Shown: positions 24,684 through 33,725 of the stretch, one piece after another | Layout: every line of letters starts with the position of its first letter | Numbering within the stretch: the first letter of the stretch is position 1 | NCBI GenBank assembly: GCA_963843535.1 | Contig: CAWJKU010000001.1 | Span: 62,001 to 126,000 of the forward strand | Direction: 5' to 3' | DNA from: CAVUNY01 sp963843535 | Lineage (GTDB): Bacteria > Chloroflexota > Anaerolineae > Anaerolineales > Anaerolineaceae | Length of the DNA stretch: 64,000 nt | Notes under the pieces: generated by a model | Told to the model about the DNA's origin: nothing | The model's database searches: none | The model's input: the letters and a program-made list of their open reading frames with translations, nothing else | Position numbers and translations under genes: made by a program

Positions 24684-25877
24684 TTATCCGAACATCTCTT
24701 GCAGCTCGGGCGGATTACTGCGCAGGATAATGATCTGAGAGGCGCCGTGCCAATCCGCGCAGGCCTGGATGGCTGCCCGCAGGTCTGCGGCCAGATCCAG
24801 ATCAGGCTCAACGCCGGGTTCCAGGACCAGGTTGCGCACCTCGAAGGTTTTCTTCTGGCGATCCGCTTTCGCATCCAGGCGGCCGACCAGCGCGCCGCGG
24901 CGCAGGATGGGCAGGCTGAAATACCCGTAACGGCGCTTCGCTGCCGGCAAGTAGCACTCGATCGTGTAATCAAAATTGAACAGCTCGCGGGCCCGCGTTC
25001 GGTCCCACACCAGGGGATCAAAAGGTGAAAGCAGGGTGGTATAGCTGGGGCGCAGTTCGTCAGCCTGCGCCTGTGCTACCAGACTCGCCCGGTCGGGGTG
25101 AATGTAAACCGGGTCGTCCCAACCATCCACCGTACCCACCCACAGCGCACCTTCATCCGCCAGAGCATTCAGCTCCCTGGCGATGCCGTTTTTACCAATC
25201 CTGAAATAGTCGGCCGTCCAACCGGCCCTGGCGATCCCCAGGCAGTTCACAGCGCGCAGGATAAAGTGCCGCCGCATCTCTTCAGCGGTAGGCGCTTGAG
25301 AATCATCCCAGTCCGGCAGGACTCTTTCGCGCAGATCGTAGATGCGTTGAAAATTCTTGCGAGCACGCACCATCAACTCACCGTGAGTCAGTAGCTGTTC
25401 GAGGGCGATTTTCTCTTCCTTCCAATTCCACCAGCCGCCGGGCGATTTTGCCCCCTCGAAGTCGGCGGAACGCAGAGGTCCTTCCAGGCGAATGCGGGTT
25501 AAGATCTGAGCGACCATTTCATGGTGAGCGGCGAGCCATTCTTCCGTGTTCCACCAGCCGTGCTTTCCATCCAACATCGAGCGCCGGTAGAGGGGATAAT
25601 CCTCAATGGGAATGAAGCAGGCGGCGTGCGCCCAATATTCAAACAATTTTGTATCCGCCAGCAGCTGGTCCAGCCAGCGCGGTTCGTAGCTGCCCAACCG
25701 GCTCCACAGCACCAGGTAAGGTGAGCGGGCCACGACGTGGATGGTGTCGATCTGCAGCACGCCCATGCGGCGTATGGTCTCAAGGATGGCAGCCGGGTCG
25801 GCAGGCGCTGAAGGGGGTACCAGCAAACCCTGGGCCGCCAGCATCACAGCACGAGCCTGGAAAAGGGTGAGATTCAT
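24684..25877 (-). CDS. YcaQ-family winged-helix DNA glycosylase
   Basis: A 397-residue member of the HTH_42/YcaQ family, whose characterised members (E. coli YcaQ, Streptomyces AlkZ) unhook interstrand crosslinks and alkylated bases. The catalytic Q-x-D motif is present as L-Q-I-D near residue 46. The C-terminal region has the family segments L-L-S-P-F-D-P-L-V-W-D-R and F-x-F-x-Y-x-x-E-x-Y-x-P-x-x-K-R-x-Y-G-Y. The ATG at 25877 is chosen over the upstream one because it matches the family N-terminus and because a TATAAT box ends 6 nt before it, implying a leaderless transcript. Confidence 0.88.
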   Translation of the reverse strand: MNLTLFQARAVMLAAQGLLVPPSAPADPAAILETIRRMGVLQIDTIHVVARSPYLVLWSRLGSYEPRWLDQLLADTKLFEYWAHAACFIPIEDYPLYRRSMLDGKHGWWNTEEWLAAHHEMVAQILTRIRLEGPLRSADFEGAKSPGGWWNWKEEKIALEQLLTHGELMVRARKNFQRIYDLRERVLPDWDDSQAPTAEEMRRHFILRAVNCLGIARAGWTADYFRIGKNGIARELNALADEGALWVGTVDGWDDPVYIHPDRASLVAQAQADELRPSYTTLLSPFDPLVWDRTRARELFNFDYTIECYLPAAKRRYGYFSLPILRRGALVGRLDAKADRQKKTFEVRNLVLEPGVEPDLDLAADLRAAIQACADWHGASQIIILRSNPPELQEMFG

Positions 25878-25883
25878 GCGCAC

Positions 25884-25889
25884 ATTATA
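25884..25889 (-). promoter_or_regulatory. -10 box of a leaderless promoter (YcaQ-like gene)
   Basis: A perfect TATAAT on the minus strand ends 6 nt upstream of the ATG at 25877, so transcription would start at or next to the start codon. The -35 region is weak. Confidence 0.6.
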
Positions 25890-25933
25890 CCAGAACAAAT
25901 GTGCGAAGGAAACAGCCTGTTAATTTCGGGTCA

Positions 25934-25962
25934 TTGAAATATATTCATTAAAAAGGTAAAAT
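25934..25962 (+). promoter_or_regulatory. Leaderless promoter of the P1B-ATPase gene
   Basis: TTGAAA (25934-25939), 17 bp, TAAAAT (25957-25962), then exactly 6 nt to the ATG at 25969. No ribosome binding site fits in between. No obvious metal-regulator dyad was found around it. Confidence 0.7.
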
Positions 25963-25968
25963 ATCTCC

Positions 25969-28092
25969 ATGTCAGAGATTGTAACGCTCGAAGTACCCGT
26001 GTTAGGGATGGACTGCGCCGAATGCGTCGCCCACGTTGAGCACGCCTTGCACGAGGTTCCCGGGGTGAGCGGGGTGCAGGTGTTCCTGACCTCCGAAAAG
26101 GCCGTATTCCAGGCCGATCTGGCGCGGGTCAGCGCGCCGCAAATCCGCCAGGCGGTGGCCGGAGCCGGCTACCAGGTGCCCGAAGCGACGCGCATCGCCG
26201 GCCTGGAGGACGCCGTACCTGCCGCAGGCGCATCGCGCGCGGCATTGATGGAAAATCTGACCGGGCAGGTCCTGCGCCTGTTCGGGCTGGTGTTTGGAGC
26301 GGTGCTGTTCATCGTTATTGTGGGGGAGTGGCTGGGCCTCTTCGAACAAATTTCGCGGCGCATCCCCTGGTACGTGGGGCTGCCGCTGGTGTTGCTGGCC
26401 GGCTGGCCGGTGTTTGTAAACGTGGTCCGCGCTGCCCTGCGCCGGCAGGTGATCTCGCACACCCTGATGACGGTGGGTGTGATCGCCGCAGTGGCGGTTG
26501 GCGAATGGAGCACGGCGGCGGTGGTGGTCTTTTTCATGCGTGTAGGTGATTATGCTGAGCATTTCACCACCGAGCGCGCCCGGCGGGCGGTTAGGGACCT
26601 GGCGGCCCTGGCGCCGCAGAAAGCGCGGGTGGAGCGGGCAGGGGCGGAGGTCGATGTGCCCGCGGACCAGATCGCGATAGGTGAAGTGGTTGTAGTCCGG
26701 CCGGGCGAGCAGATCCCGGTGGACGGCGAGGTGATCTCCGGGCAGGCCACGCTCGATCAGGCTGCCATCACCGGCGAGTCGCTGCCCGTTGAAGCCGGGC
26801 CGGGAAAACGGGTGTACGCCGCTACATTTGCCCGCCTGGGAAGCCTGCGCGTGCGCGCGCAAGCCGTGGGACGCGACTCGACCTTCGGCCGGGTGATCCG
26901 CCTGGTGGAAGAAGCCGAAGCTAACCGCGCGGATGTGCAGCGCATCGCCGACCGCTTTTCGGCCTGGTATCTGCCGGTGGTGGCCGGGGTGGCGCTGCTG
27001 ACCTATGTGCTGCGCGGCGACCCATTGGCTACGGCGGCGGTTCTGGTGGTGGCCTGCTCCTGTTCGTTCGCCCTGGCGACTCCTATTGCCATGCTGGCTT
27101 CGATTGGAGCGGGAGCAAAGCGCGGTTTGATGATTAAAGGCGGGAAATACCTGGAGATTCTGGCCCAGGCAGACGCGCTGCTGGTGGATAAGACCGGGAC
27201 GCTGACCCTCGGGCAGCCGGAGATTGTGCAGGTCACGCCGCTGAATGGGGCCGGCGAAAACGAGGTGCTGCGTCTGGCGGCCTCAGCCGAACGCTACTCC
27301 GAACATCCCCTGGCGCAGGCGGTGCGCAGCGCGGCTCGCCAGCGCGGTTTGGCTTTCTCAGACAGCACCAATTTCCGCGCCCTGCCCGGACTGGGGGTAA
27401 GCGCCAGCGTGGACGGCGCGCAGATCACCGTCGGCAGCCAGCGTATGGTTGAAAATGGTATATCCTGGGACGCATTGACCGGCGAGATGCAGTCCAACGG
27501 GCGTACGCTGCTGTATGTGGCCCGCGACGGACAGCTGCTTGGGATTCTGGCGGCGGCGGATACCCTGCGGGAGGAAGTAGGCGCAGCGTTGCGCGACCTG
27601 ACCGGCATGGGTTTCCGCCAGATCGAGCTTCTGACCGGCGACAACCCGCAAACCGCGGCGGAAATCGCCGGGCGGCTGGGGGTGAAATTTAGGGCGGGCC
27701 TGCTGCCGGAGGATAAGATTGCCGTGGTTCGCGAATACCAGGCCGCCGGGCATAAGGTGGTGATGGTGGGAGACGGCGTGAATGACGCCCCGGCCCTGGC
27801 CCAGGCGGACGTGGGGATTGCCATGGGCGCCGCCGGCAGCCCTGTGGCAATCGAGGCTGCCCATATCGCCCTGATGCGCGATGATTGGATGCTGGTGCCG
27901 GCGGCGGTGCATATTGCCCGGCGCACGCTGGGCGTGGTGAAAAGCAACCTGGTCTTCACCGTCATTTACAATGTGGTTGGCCTGACCCTGGCTGCCCTGG
28001 GATTTCTGCCGCCCATTCTGGCCGCGGCGGCTCAATCCCTGCCGGATATCGGCATCCTGGCCAATTCTTCGCGCCTGCTGCGCCAGAAATAA
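25969..28092 (+). CDS. Heavy-metal P1B-type ATPase with C-S-C membrane motif
   Basis: Membrane pump of 707 residues. It has an N-terminal HMA metal-binding domain with G-M-D-C-A-E-C (C16/C19), membrane helices from about 95, an actuator domain with the T-G-E-S loop, and the catalytic D-K-T-G-T-L-T (Asp about 407). The nucleotide-domain S-E-H-P, hinge G-D-G-V-N-D and C-terminal helices are also present. The transmembrane metal motif reads A-C-S-C-S-F-A-L-A-T-P (C363-S364-C365), where Cu and Zn/Cd pumps have C-P-C. This departs from the usual substrate code, so the metal cannot be assigned safely. It stands alone and is read from a leaderless promoter. Confidence 0.93.
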   Translation: MSEIVTLEVPVLGMDCAECVAHVEHALHEVPGVSGVQVFLTSEKAVFQADLARVSAPQIRQAVAGAGYQVPEATRIAGLEDAVPAAGASRAALMENLTGQVLRLFGLVFGAVLFIVIVGEWLGLFEQISRRIPWYVGLPLVLLAGWPVFVNVVRAALRRQVISHTLMTVGVIAAVAVGEWSTAAVVVFFMRVGDYAEHFTTERARRAVRDLAALAPQKARVERAGAEVDVPADQIAIGEVVVVRPGEQIPVDGEVISGQATLDQAAITGESLPVEAGPGKRVYAATFARLGSLRVRAQAVGRDSTFGRVIRLVEEAEANRADVQRIADRFSAWYLPVVAGVALLTYVLRGDPLATAAVLVVACSCSFALATPIAMLASIGAGAKRGLMIKGGKYLEILAQADALLVDKTGTLTLGQPEIVQVTPLNGAGENEVLRLAASAERYSEHPLAQAVRSAARQRGLAFSDSTNFRALPGLGVSASVDGAQITVGSQRMVENGISWDALTGEMQSNGRTLLYVARDGQLLGILAAADTLREEVGAALRDLTGMGFRQIELLTGDNPQTAAEIAGRLGVKFRAGLLPEDKIAVVREYQAAGHKVVMVGDGVNDAPALAQADVGIAMGAAGSPVAIEAAHIALMRDDWMLVPAAVHIARRTLGVVKSNLVFTVIYNVVGLTLAALGFLPPILAAAAQSLPDIGILANSSRLLRQK

Positions 28093-28099
28093 CTTTTTT

Positions 28100-28154
28100 T
28101 AATGTAACGGGTGTTTTTTTGTGGCTTCGCCACAAAAAAACACCCGTTACATTA
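28100..28154. repeat. Long intergenic hairpin H5 (perfect 26-bp stem, 3-nt loop)
   Basis: Arms 28100-28125 and 28129-28154 are exactly complementary around TTC, the longest stem in the window. It lies between the convergent ATPase and PHP genes and directly abuts repeat copy A. Each arm carries a 7-nt T or A run internally rather than a tail. Confidence 0.95.
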
Positions 28155-28158
28155 TTTA

Positions 28159-28309
28159 CGTGGCCCGCGACAGCTCTTGCCCGCGTTACGCATACCGAAG
28201 GGTACGCAGAGCGATGTACACCCGAACACCCTCGCCCTTCGGGCGTACCTCGCGTATGGTGCACCCGAAGGGGTGGGGTGAGCGCGCCTGGGCTCAGGGG
28301 TGCGATCCG
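28159..28309 (+). repeat. 151-bp structured dispersed repeat, copy A
   Basis: Matches 48112-48262 in the same orientation with 11 mismatches and no indel; the central 100 bp differ at one position. Internal dyads include CGCCC-TTC-GGGCG and GCGTACCC/GGTATGCG-type pairs, and the sequence ends TGAGCGCGCCTGGG. Reading frames across it are not supported as genes. Confidence 0.92.
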
Positions 28310-28310
28310 C

Positions 28311-29012
28311 TCATAAAATTAACAGGTCATCTCTGACCAGGCCGCATTCCTCCACCATCTTTAAACCGTAGTGTAATTTTCCGGCATCGAGATTTCTGGC
28401 ATTCGTCCCAAAGGTAAATTTCAGGCCAGCATTTTTCGCCGCCAGAATGATTTCTTTCTTGGGAACATGCATGGGGGTGCTGATCTCGAACGCAATATCT
28501 CTTTTCTTCGCCAGCTCGATGATCTTCTGGATGCGATCCTGGGTCCACAGCGCATCATAATACCGGCCGAAATTTACCGGCAAATAGGTAGGCCTGGCAA
28601 AAATGGTGAGAGGCTCAAATTTTAAGATGTTCTCGATATGAGCCATATAAAGATCCATAAAAGCCGCAATGTCCGCGATGTAGTTGTTGTGCCGCCAGAT
28701 TTCTAAATACGTCCCGCTGCCTGACGGAACCGTGTCCGCATCCATTAAAACATAATCGAGCTGCCGCAGCGCGTCCTCAGAAAATCCCCGCGACCAATTC
28801 AGGTAAACTGGCTGCAGTCCAACATAAACCGGATACTTTCTTAATCTTTCTATATAGCGTTTGAGGTCATCGTCGGTCTGAATGCCAGTTTGTGGCCCAG
28901 GGTGTTCGACGATGCCAAATTTTACATTGATTTCTTGTGACAAATTGACTGCCATTTCAATAGAGAACTGCTCGGTGAGATGCACATGGTAATCGATCAA
29001 TGGAAGGGTCAT
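28311..29012 (-). CDS. PHP-domain phosphoesterase-like protein
   Basis: A 233-residue PHP-fold protein, related to histidinol phosphatases and polymerase-associated phosphoesterases. The N-terminal metal motif is I-D-Y-H-V-H-L (H-x-H). Further probable ligands are the Glu/His of G-I-V-E-H-P and the D in L-M-D-A-D, with a C-terminal F-T-F-G-T-N-A segment. It seems monocistronic, convergent with the P1B-ATPase gene. Substrate unknown; hisK-like histidinol-phosphatase activity is possible but no his genes are nearby. Confidence 0.75.
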   Translation of the reverse strand: MTLPLIDYHVHLTEQFSIEMAVNLSQEINVKFGIVEHPGPQTGIQTDDDLKRYIERLRKYPVYVGLQPVYLNWSRGFSEDALRQLDYVLMDADTVPSGSGTYLEIWRHNNYIADIAAFMDLYMAHIENILKFEPLTIFARPTYLPVNFGRYYDALWTQDRIQKIIELAKKRDIAFEISTPMHVPKKEIILAAKNAGLKFTFGTNARNLDAGKLHYGLKMVEECGLVRDDLLIL

Positions 29013-29087
29013 TCTATTCCTCGGCTGTTTTGATAAGTAATCCCAGTAGACCTTTACCCGGCGATCGTGTCAAGTGGCGGGCGCGGG

Positions 29088-29210
29088 ATGACGACCATCA
29101 CCCCAGAGCTGGTGGTGCTGGGTTTTGACCGCCAGGTTGAGCACGAATTTGGCCGGTTTGAAATTGGTGATTTGCCTGAAGAGGCGCGCTGGCGCGGTTT
29201 CTTTGCCTGA
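29088..29210 (+). pseudogene. Possible gene remnant, 40-codon 3' fragment
   Basis: A frame ending at 29210 reads M-T-T-I-T-P-E-L-V-V-L-G-F-D-R-Q-V-E-H-E and so on to a stop. It extends upstream in the same frame without a start (V-D-L-Y-P-A-I-V-S-S-G-G-R-G) to a stop near 29036. It looks like the end of a degraded gene between two minus-strand genes. I do not recognise the family, and a chance ORF cannot be excluded. Confidence 0.3.
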
Positions 29211-29239
29211 ATCGGCTCGTTTCGGGGATGAGGCGCGGT

Positions 29240-29719
29240 TTATTTCGTCAGGTAGAGAAAAAGTGCTTCGCCGGTGATGGTCGCCAACCCGGCGATGGTG
29301 AAGATCAGCGGCAGGGCTAGCTGCTGGCGGTGGGCCTGGATGACGGCTTCATAGGCGCGCACGCCGCTTGCCAGATCGCCTAACACCAGGTTTGCCCCAC
29401 GTTGAAAGGCCATCGAAAGAAAACCGATCACCAGCGACAGGGTGTAGCAAAGAACCGGCAGCACGATGACGATGACCGGCAGACGTTCGATGCCGATTTG
29501 TTCTCCAAAACCGATGATTAACGTGGTGTAAGATGTCAGCAAGGCCCCGGTTAAAGCCTGGAGAAGCTGCATCGAGCCGCGCGTAGACGCCAGGCTGTTG
29601 GCGAGCAGGGCCTTGGAAATTTCGATCTGCAGCTGGTGTGCTATTTCCAGTGCTTCCGGGTTGATATGGATCTCTGGGCCGGGTGAAACGACTTCCTGTA
29701 GAGCGGGGTTGTTATCCAC
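29240..29719 (-). CDS. Hypothetical membrane protein, three helices
   Basis: A 159-residue protein not recognised as a known family. Residues about 1-45 are polar with a helical heptad-like stretch, followed by hydrophobic segments near 53-75, 80-105 and 135-157. It overlaps the zinc-ribbon gene upstream by 8 bp (start at 29719, inside that gene), so the two are probably cotranscribed. Orientation and function unknown. Confidence 0.65.
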   Translation of the reverse strand: MDNNPALQEVVSPGPEIHINPEALEIAHQLQIEISKALLANSLASTRGSMQLLQALTGALLTSYTTLIIGFGEQIGIERLPVIVIVLPVLCYTLSLVIGFLSMAFQRGANLVLGDLASGVRAYEAVIQAHRQQLALPLIFTIAGLATITGEALFLYLTK

Positions 29720-30011
29720 GGCGGCTCTTTCCTGGGCGGATGGCTCGTACCCGATTTAGCGATTCGCGCATGCGCGAATTTCGCTGGACGCCGGTTGAGT
29801 TAGGAGACCGCCTGAAGTATGGAAACGATCGTTTTTGAACTGCCGACGGCGTGAATGGATGATTGCAATGGGGGCAGATAATTTCTTGTTTGGCTAAAAC
29901 AACAATTACAATGATCAAACCACCGCAGCGTGGACAATGGTATTCGGGCATTCCCACCTCCAACCACATTTGACCGGTATTCAACGATTCGACCCGCTGA
30001 ATCGAACCCAC
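29712..30011 (-). CDS. Small zinc-ribbon protein
   Basis: A 99-residue protein with two CxxC knuckles, C-P-R-C near 26 and C-P-H-C near 46, separated by a hydrophobic beta-like stretch, then a basic Arg/Ser-rich tail. This is a typical zinc-ribbon arrangement. The start could also be an internal Met (M-W-L-E-V or M-P-E-Y-H); all would keep both knuckles. It is coupled to the membrane protein downstream. Its role is not known. Confidence 0.6.
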   Translation of the reverse strand: MGSIQRVESLNTGQMWLEVGMPEYHCPRCGGLIIVIVVLAKQEIICPHCNHPFTPSAVQKRSFPYFRRSPNSTGVQRNSRMRESLNRVRAIRPGKSRRG

Positions 30012-30095
30012 CTTACATTATCGTATCATGAAAAATAGAATTTTCAAGCGATCAGGCATCCAAAAAAAATATTGTCACAATATTTATGTGGGCCT

Positions 30096-30486
30096 CTATT
30101 CCTTTTCTCGCAGCCAGGTCACAGCTTCTTTGAGCAACCTGATCCCTTCCCGCGAAAAGCGCAACAAGAGCGCCAACTCATCCGTCGTGTAGTCTCCTAA
30201 AACGAGATTTAGCTGTTTGCTAAAGTGCCCAAATAATGGGCTAAATTTTCCATCGACCTTTTCGTCTATTTGTTTCACGATCACCCGCTGCCGGTCGCTG
30301 GGATCTTTTTCACGGCGGACATACCCACCGTGTTCCAGGCGGTCAATTACCCCAGTTACCGCGCCGGTCGTCAGCCCGGTGATATCGGCTAACTGCCCCG
30401 CGGTCAACGGCCCCGCTCGGCCCAGTATGTCGAGGCATTTATGGTCGGTGATATTGAGCCTCACGCGGTCAGCGATGGCCTGATGG
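30096..30486 (-). pseudogene. MarR-family regulator, 5'-truncated
   Basis: The C-terminal ~130 residues read as a MarR regulator: H-Q-A-I-A-D-R-V-R-L-N-I-T-D-H-K-C-L-D-I-L, helix-turn-helix L-T-A-G-Q-L-A-D-I-T-G-L-T-T-G, wing D-P-S-D-R-Q-R-V. Upstream of about 30486 the frame stays open, but the translation is not MarR-like and is antisense to an MFS gene. The normal N-terminal helix and promoter are therefore missing. A GTG within the remaining part could start a shortened protein. It is probably the leftover of a divergent MarR-MFS pair. Confidence 0.75.
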
Positions 30487-31211
30487 CTCCCGCCTTCGCG
30501 GCTGGCGGGATGTCGCTGGCAGGTGTAATCTTTGGCTTTTTCTTCCTGCCCGAATCGCTGCCAGCCGAAAAGCGGCTGCATGAGCACTTTCAGCTGGGTA
30601 AAGCAAATCCATTTGGGGTTATGTTCGGAATTGCCCGTCTGCCCACCTTGAGCCTGCTTCTGGTATCCAACTTCCTGGTCAACCTGGCGTTCAGCGGCAT
30701 GTTTACCTACATGGCTGTCTTTACCCTTGACCATTTCCATGCCTCAACGGCTGATAACGCCATTTTGTTCGCCGTCGTCGGAGCCGTGCAGATGATTGGA
30801 CAGAGGGTGATCGTTTACCGCCTGGTTCCGCGTTTTGGGGAAAAGAAGATCGCCATTTTTGGGCTGGCAATCCAGGTTGTGTCATACTCATTGTTTGTCA
30901 TCGTGCCCACTTTCGGCTGGTTGGACCCGCTGACGGTGCTTGGCGCATTGGGCAGCGCATTTTGCCGCCCCACTCTCAATGCTTTAGTCGCCAACAGCGT
31001 CTCTGATGACCAGCAGGGGCGTGCGGCGGGGTCCGCCGCCAGCTTGATCAGTCGGACCAACGTTATTGGCCCGCTGCTGGCAGGGCTGGCTTATGATTCT
31101 CTCTCCATTTCTGCGCCGTTTATCGGGGGCAGCGTTTTAATGGGCATAGCCAGTGTGATGATTGCCAGGCTTAAGCCTGCATCTTGGGTAGCCGCTGTAG
31201 TTGAAAAATAG
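30487..31211 (+). pseudogene. MFS transporter, N-terminal half missing
   Basis: The frame from about 30487 matches the second half of an MFS drug-type exporter: A-P-A-F-A-A-G-G-M-S-L-A-G (helix 6), F-F-L-P-E-S-L-P loop, then six helices to the end. About 200 residues that should precede it are absent. Upstream in frame is the antisense strand of the MarR fragment. An ATG just before the junction could give a half-length protein, but an MFS half is unlikely to work alone. Confidence 0.78.
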
Positions 31212-31254
31212 AATAATCACATTATAATTATCATATATCAGCAGGAGGTGAATT

Positions 31255-31686
31255 ATGGCGACGGTGCGGTCGGTCCTCAGGAACAAAGGGAATCAGGTCT
31301 GGTCTTTAAGCCCGCATTCAACTATTCTGGATGCGCTGCATCTCATGGCTGAAAGAGGGGTGGGCGCGGTCTTGGTGATGGATGGGGACCAGCTGGTGGG
31401 AATTTTTTCGGAGCGGGATTATGCCCGGCGGGGTGTTCTGATGGGGCGGGGGGTGGATGCCACGATGGATGAGGTAATGACCAGCCCGGTGTTAGCCATA
31501 AATCCCGACCGTACCATGGAGGATGTGCAGGCCATTATGACCGACCGCCACTTCCGCCACCTGCCGGTGATGGAGAATGGGAAGGTGGTGGGATTGATCT
31601 CCATCGGGGATGTCGTCAAATCCATCATCGATGAGCAGGCCAATCACATTTCCGGATTAGAAAACTACATTATGGGGCGGCGTTAA
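31255..31686 (+). CDS. CBS-domain pair protein
   Basis: A 143-residue protein made of two tandem CBS domains (about 10-62 and 75-130), the adenosyl-nucleotide-sensing Bateman module. Features include A-V-L-V-M-D-G-D-Q-L-V-G-I-F-S-E-R-D-Y-A in the first repeat and H-L-P-V-M-E-N-G-K-V-V-G-L-I-S-I-G-D-V-V in the second. A strong ribosome binding site (GCAGGAGGTGAATT) precedes the ATG. Stand-alone CBS pairs are regulators with unknown partners. It ends before a bidirectional terminator. Confidence 0.9.
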   Translation: MATVRSVLRNKGNQVWSLSPHSTILDALHLMAERGVGAVLVMDGDQLVGIFSERDYARRGVLMGRGVDATMDEVMTSPVLAINPDRTMEDVQAIMTDRHFRHLPVMENGKVVGLISIGDVVKSIIDEQANHISGLENYIMGRR

Positions 31687-31699
31687 ACAGAAAAAAGTT

Positions 31700-31748
31700 A
31701 AGAGGGTGTTTTTCTCGCACATAGGCGAGAAAAACACCCTCTTTTTTG
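31700..31748. terminator. Bidirectional terminator, hairpin H6 (19-bp perfect stem)
   Basis: Arms 31700-31718 and 31725-31743 pair perfectly around a 6-nt loop, with a T-run after the right arm (CTTTTTTG) and an A-run before the left arm. It can therefore end transcription from both the CBS gene and the convergent radical-SAM gene. Confidence 0.88.
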
Positions 31749-31770
31749 TCTGATAGATCGGGCAGCTATT

Positions 31771-33548
31771 TTATGAGCGCGCTCGATCTCGCCACCAGTC
31801 GCTGACCACCAGCGCGGCAGCCTGGATCATATTGATGCGCGTTCCGTGCATGGCCACTTCAAGCTCGCGTTTATCACACACCGTGGAAAGGTTGGCATTA
31901 TCCACCCGGTGTTTGAGATTAGTGAATTGGCGCTGGCGCTCCAGCGGGTCGGCAATGCCGGTGACGATTTTATCGATTTCCGCGATCAGCTGGCTGGCAT
32001 GAGCGATGCGCCGGTCGGTGGCTTCGGCCACCACGGGGTCGATCACACCGAATTCACCCTTGATCTGGTTCATCCGCCGCCCGGCCTCGTACGTCGCGGC
32101 CACAATCTGGTCGCGGTTCATCCACACGGTTTCATAATTCAACACGTATTTCCAGCTTGGCGCTAATAAGGCCTGGCGATGCTCTTCCAGGGTGCGGGCG
32201 AATAAACGGTAGCCATGCTTCTCTGGTTCTTCGAACGCCTGGCTGCCAGGATCCAGAAACGGGGCCAGCGGGGAAATAAATGGGATGACGCGCTTTTCTC
32301 CCCTTTTCGCGTATTGGTCGAGCAGAATGCGCGAATAGCTCGCCGTGTCCATCACCGATTCGTAAGTTTGCTTCTTCAGCCCGACCATGAAAAACAGGTC
32401 AAGGCGTTGGCATCCGGCATCCAGGGCGTAATCGATGGTGCGCTCGATTTCGTCATTCGAATACGGCCTGCCAAATGCCCGGCGCACGTCTTCAGCGTGC
32501 GATTCCATCGAAATTTCGACGGTGAAATTGGGCATGGCGCGGGAGACTTTCTGAAAAAATTCGCGGTCCGCCGCGTCAAACAGCTCGATGAAGACCGGTT
32601 TTTTCCAGCCGCCGATTGCGTTCAGAAAGCGGTCGGTGTATTCCGTCCCAGCTTGGCGGATATCCCCCAGGATAACCACCGGTCCTTCGCTGTATTCGCC
32701 GATGCGGCGGATATCCTGCGCCAGTCTTTCTGGCGCGCGGAAAGCCGGCTTCTGACGGTTATGGATTGCGCGAAATGTACACGAGCTGCCGCCGCAGGTA
32801 ACGCAGTTGTAGCGGCAGCCGCGCACCGAAAGGGCAGCGGTGATCGGGTAGCGCATCCAGTTGCGAAACGGTTTGTAGCTGGCGAGATCGCGGTAGCGCA
32901 CGACAGCTTTTAGCACGTGGGTGTAATCGATCAGCAGGTCTTCCAGGTTATCGGGGGTGTAGCTGATCGGGTTGATGTGCGGCTGGCCTTCCGCGTCCTT
33001 CCAGGCCAGGTTGGGAATATTTTCCAGGGCGCGGTATTCCGGCGAAGCGGGAACAGGACGCAGGGCCCCTCCTGAAACGATATACTGCATTAATGCCAGC
33101 AAAGGCAGCTCGGTAGAGTCTCCCGCGAAGGATGAAATCAACCGCCGGATATTGGATCAACTCGGCGTGGAAATAGGTGGATGAAAATCCGCCGAAAATT
33201 ACTGGGCCGGTTGGGGTGCAGGCGTTTGACGATGCGGGCCACTTCAATCGAGCCGTGGGCATGAGGCAGCCAATGCAGATCGATCCCGAAGGCGGCAGCA
33301 TCCAGTTTCTTGATATGCGCTTCGACATCAAAATTAATGTCATCCAGCATGCGTACTGCCAGGTTGACGATGCGGGTTCGCAGGCCGCTGCGTTCGAGAT
33401 ATTCGGCCATCGTGGTGAACCCGATGGGATACATCTCAAAAACCGGCGTGGAAGGCACCAGGTCGCTGACCGGCCCATAGAGGATCGATTCTTTGCGAAA
33501 GTCGTAGACACTGGGGGCATGCAGTAAGATCAGATCAGGATTGGCCAT
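31771..33548 (-). pseudogene. B12-binding/radical SAM protein with two frameshifts
   Basis: Product is an N-terminal cobalamin-binding-like domain (from 33548; M-Y-P-I-G-F-T-T-M-A-E-Y-L) joined to a radical SAM domain. The latter has the cluster motif C-R-Y-N-C-V-T-C and later G-D-I-R-Q-A-G. It resembles the B12-binding radical SAM family TIGR04190. The coding frame changes twice: after H-P-N-R-P at about 33204-33206 and after D-F-I-L-R-G at about 33122-33124. Both sites are 3-base runs where one base too many explains the shift. Correcting both restores an uninterrupted ~590-residue protein. Either a recent pseudogene or two sequencing/assembly errors within about 85 bp. Confidence 0.82.
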
Positions 33549-33725
33549 AATGGTTTCAGTGTTTGGTTTAATGAACCCGGAGTAATATTATTGAAATAAG
33601 ATCAGATTTATCAGAAATTTGCTCTTATTAGTCTAGTATAACATATTCCCTGAGGATAAATTGTGAAATAATGTACAAATTATGAGGATTAACGTCACCG
33701 CTTTGCGGAGTAAAGATTCCGGCGC

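Noticed and set aside
28121..28336. Small open frames in and beside the 151-bp repeat copies
   Set aside because: Frames in several phases through a structured repeat with no start/ribosome-site support.
30441..30740. Intact-looking MarR and MFS genes overlapping on opposite strands
   Set aside because: Each protein matches its family only up to about 30486/30487; the overlapping ends are antisense of the other gene.
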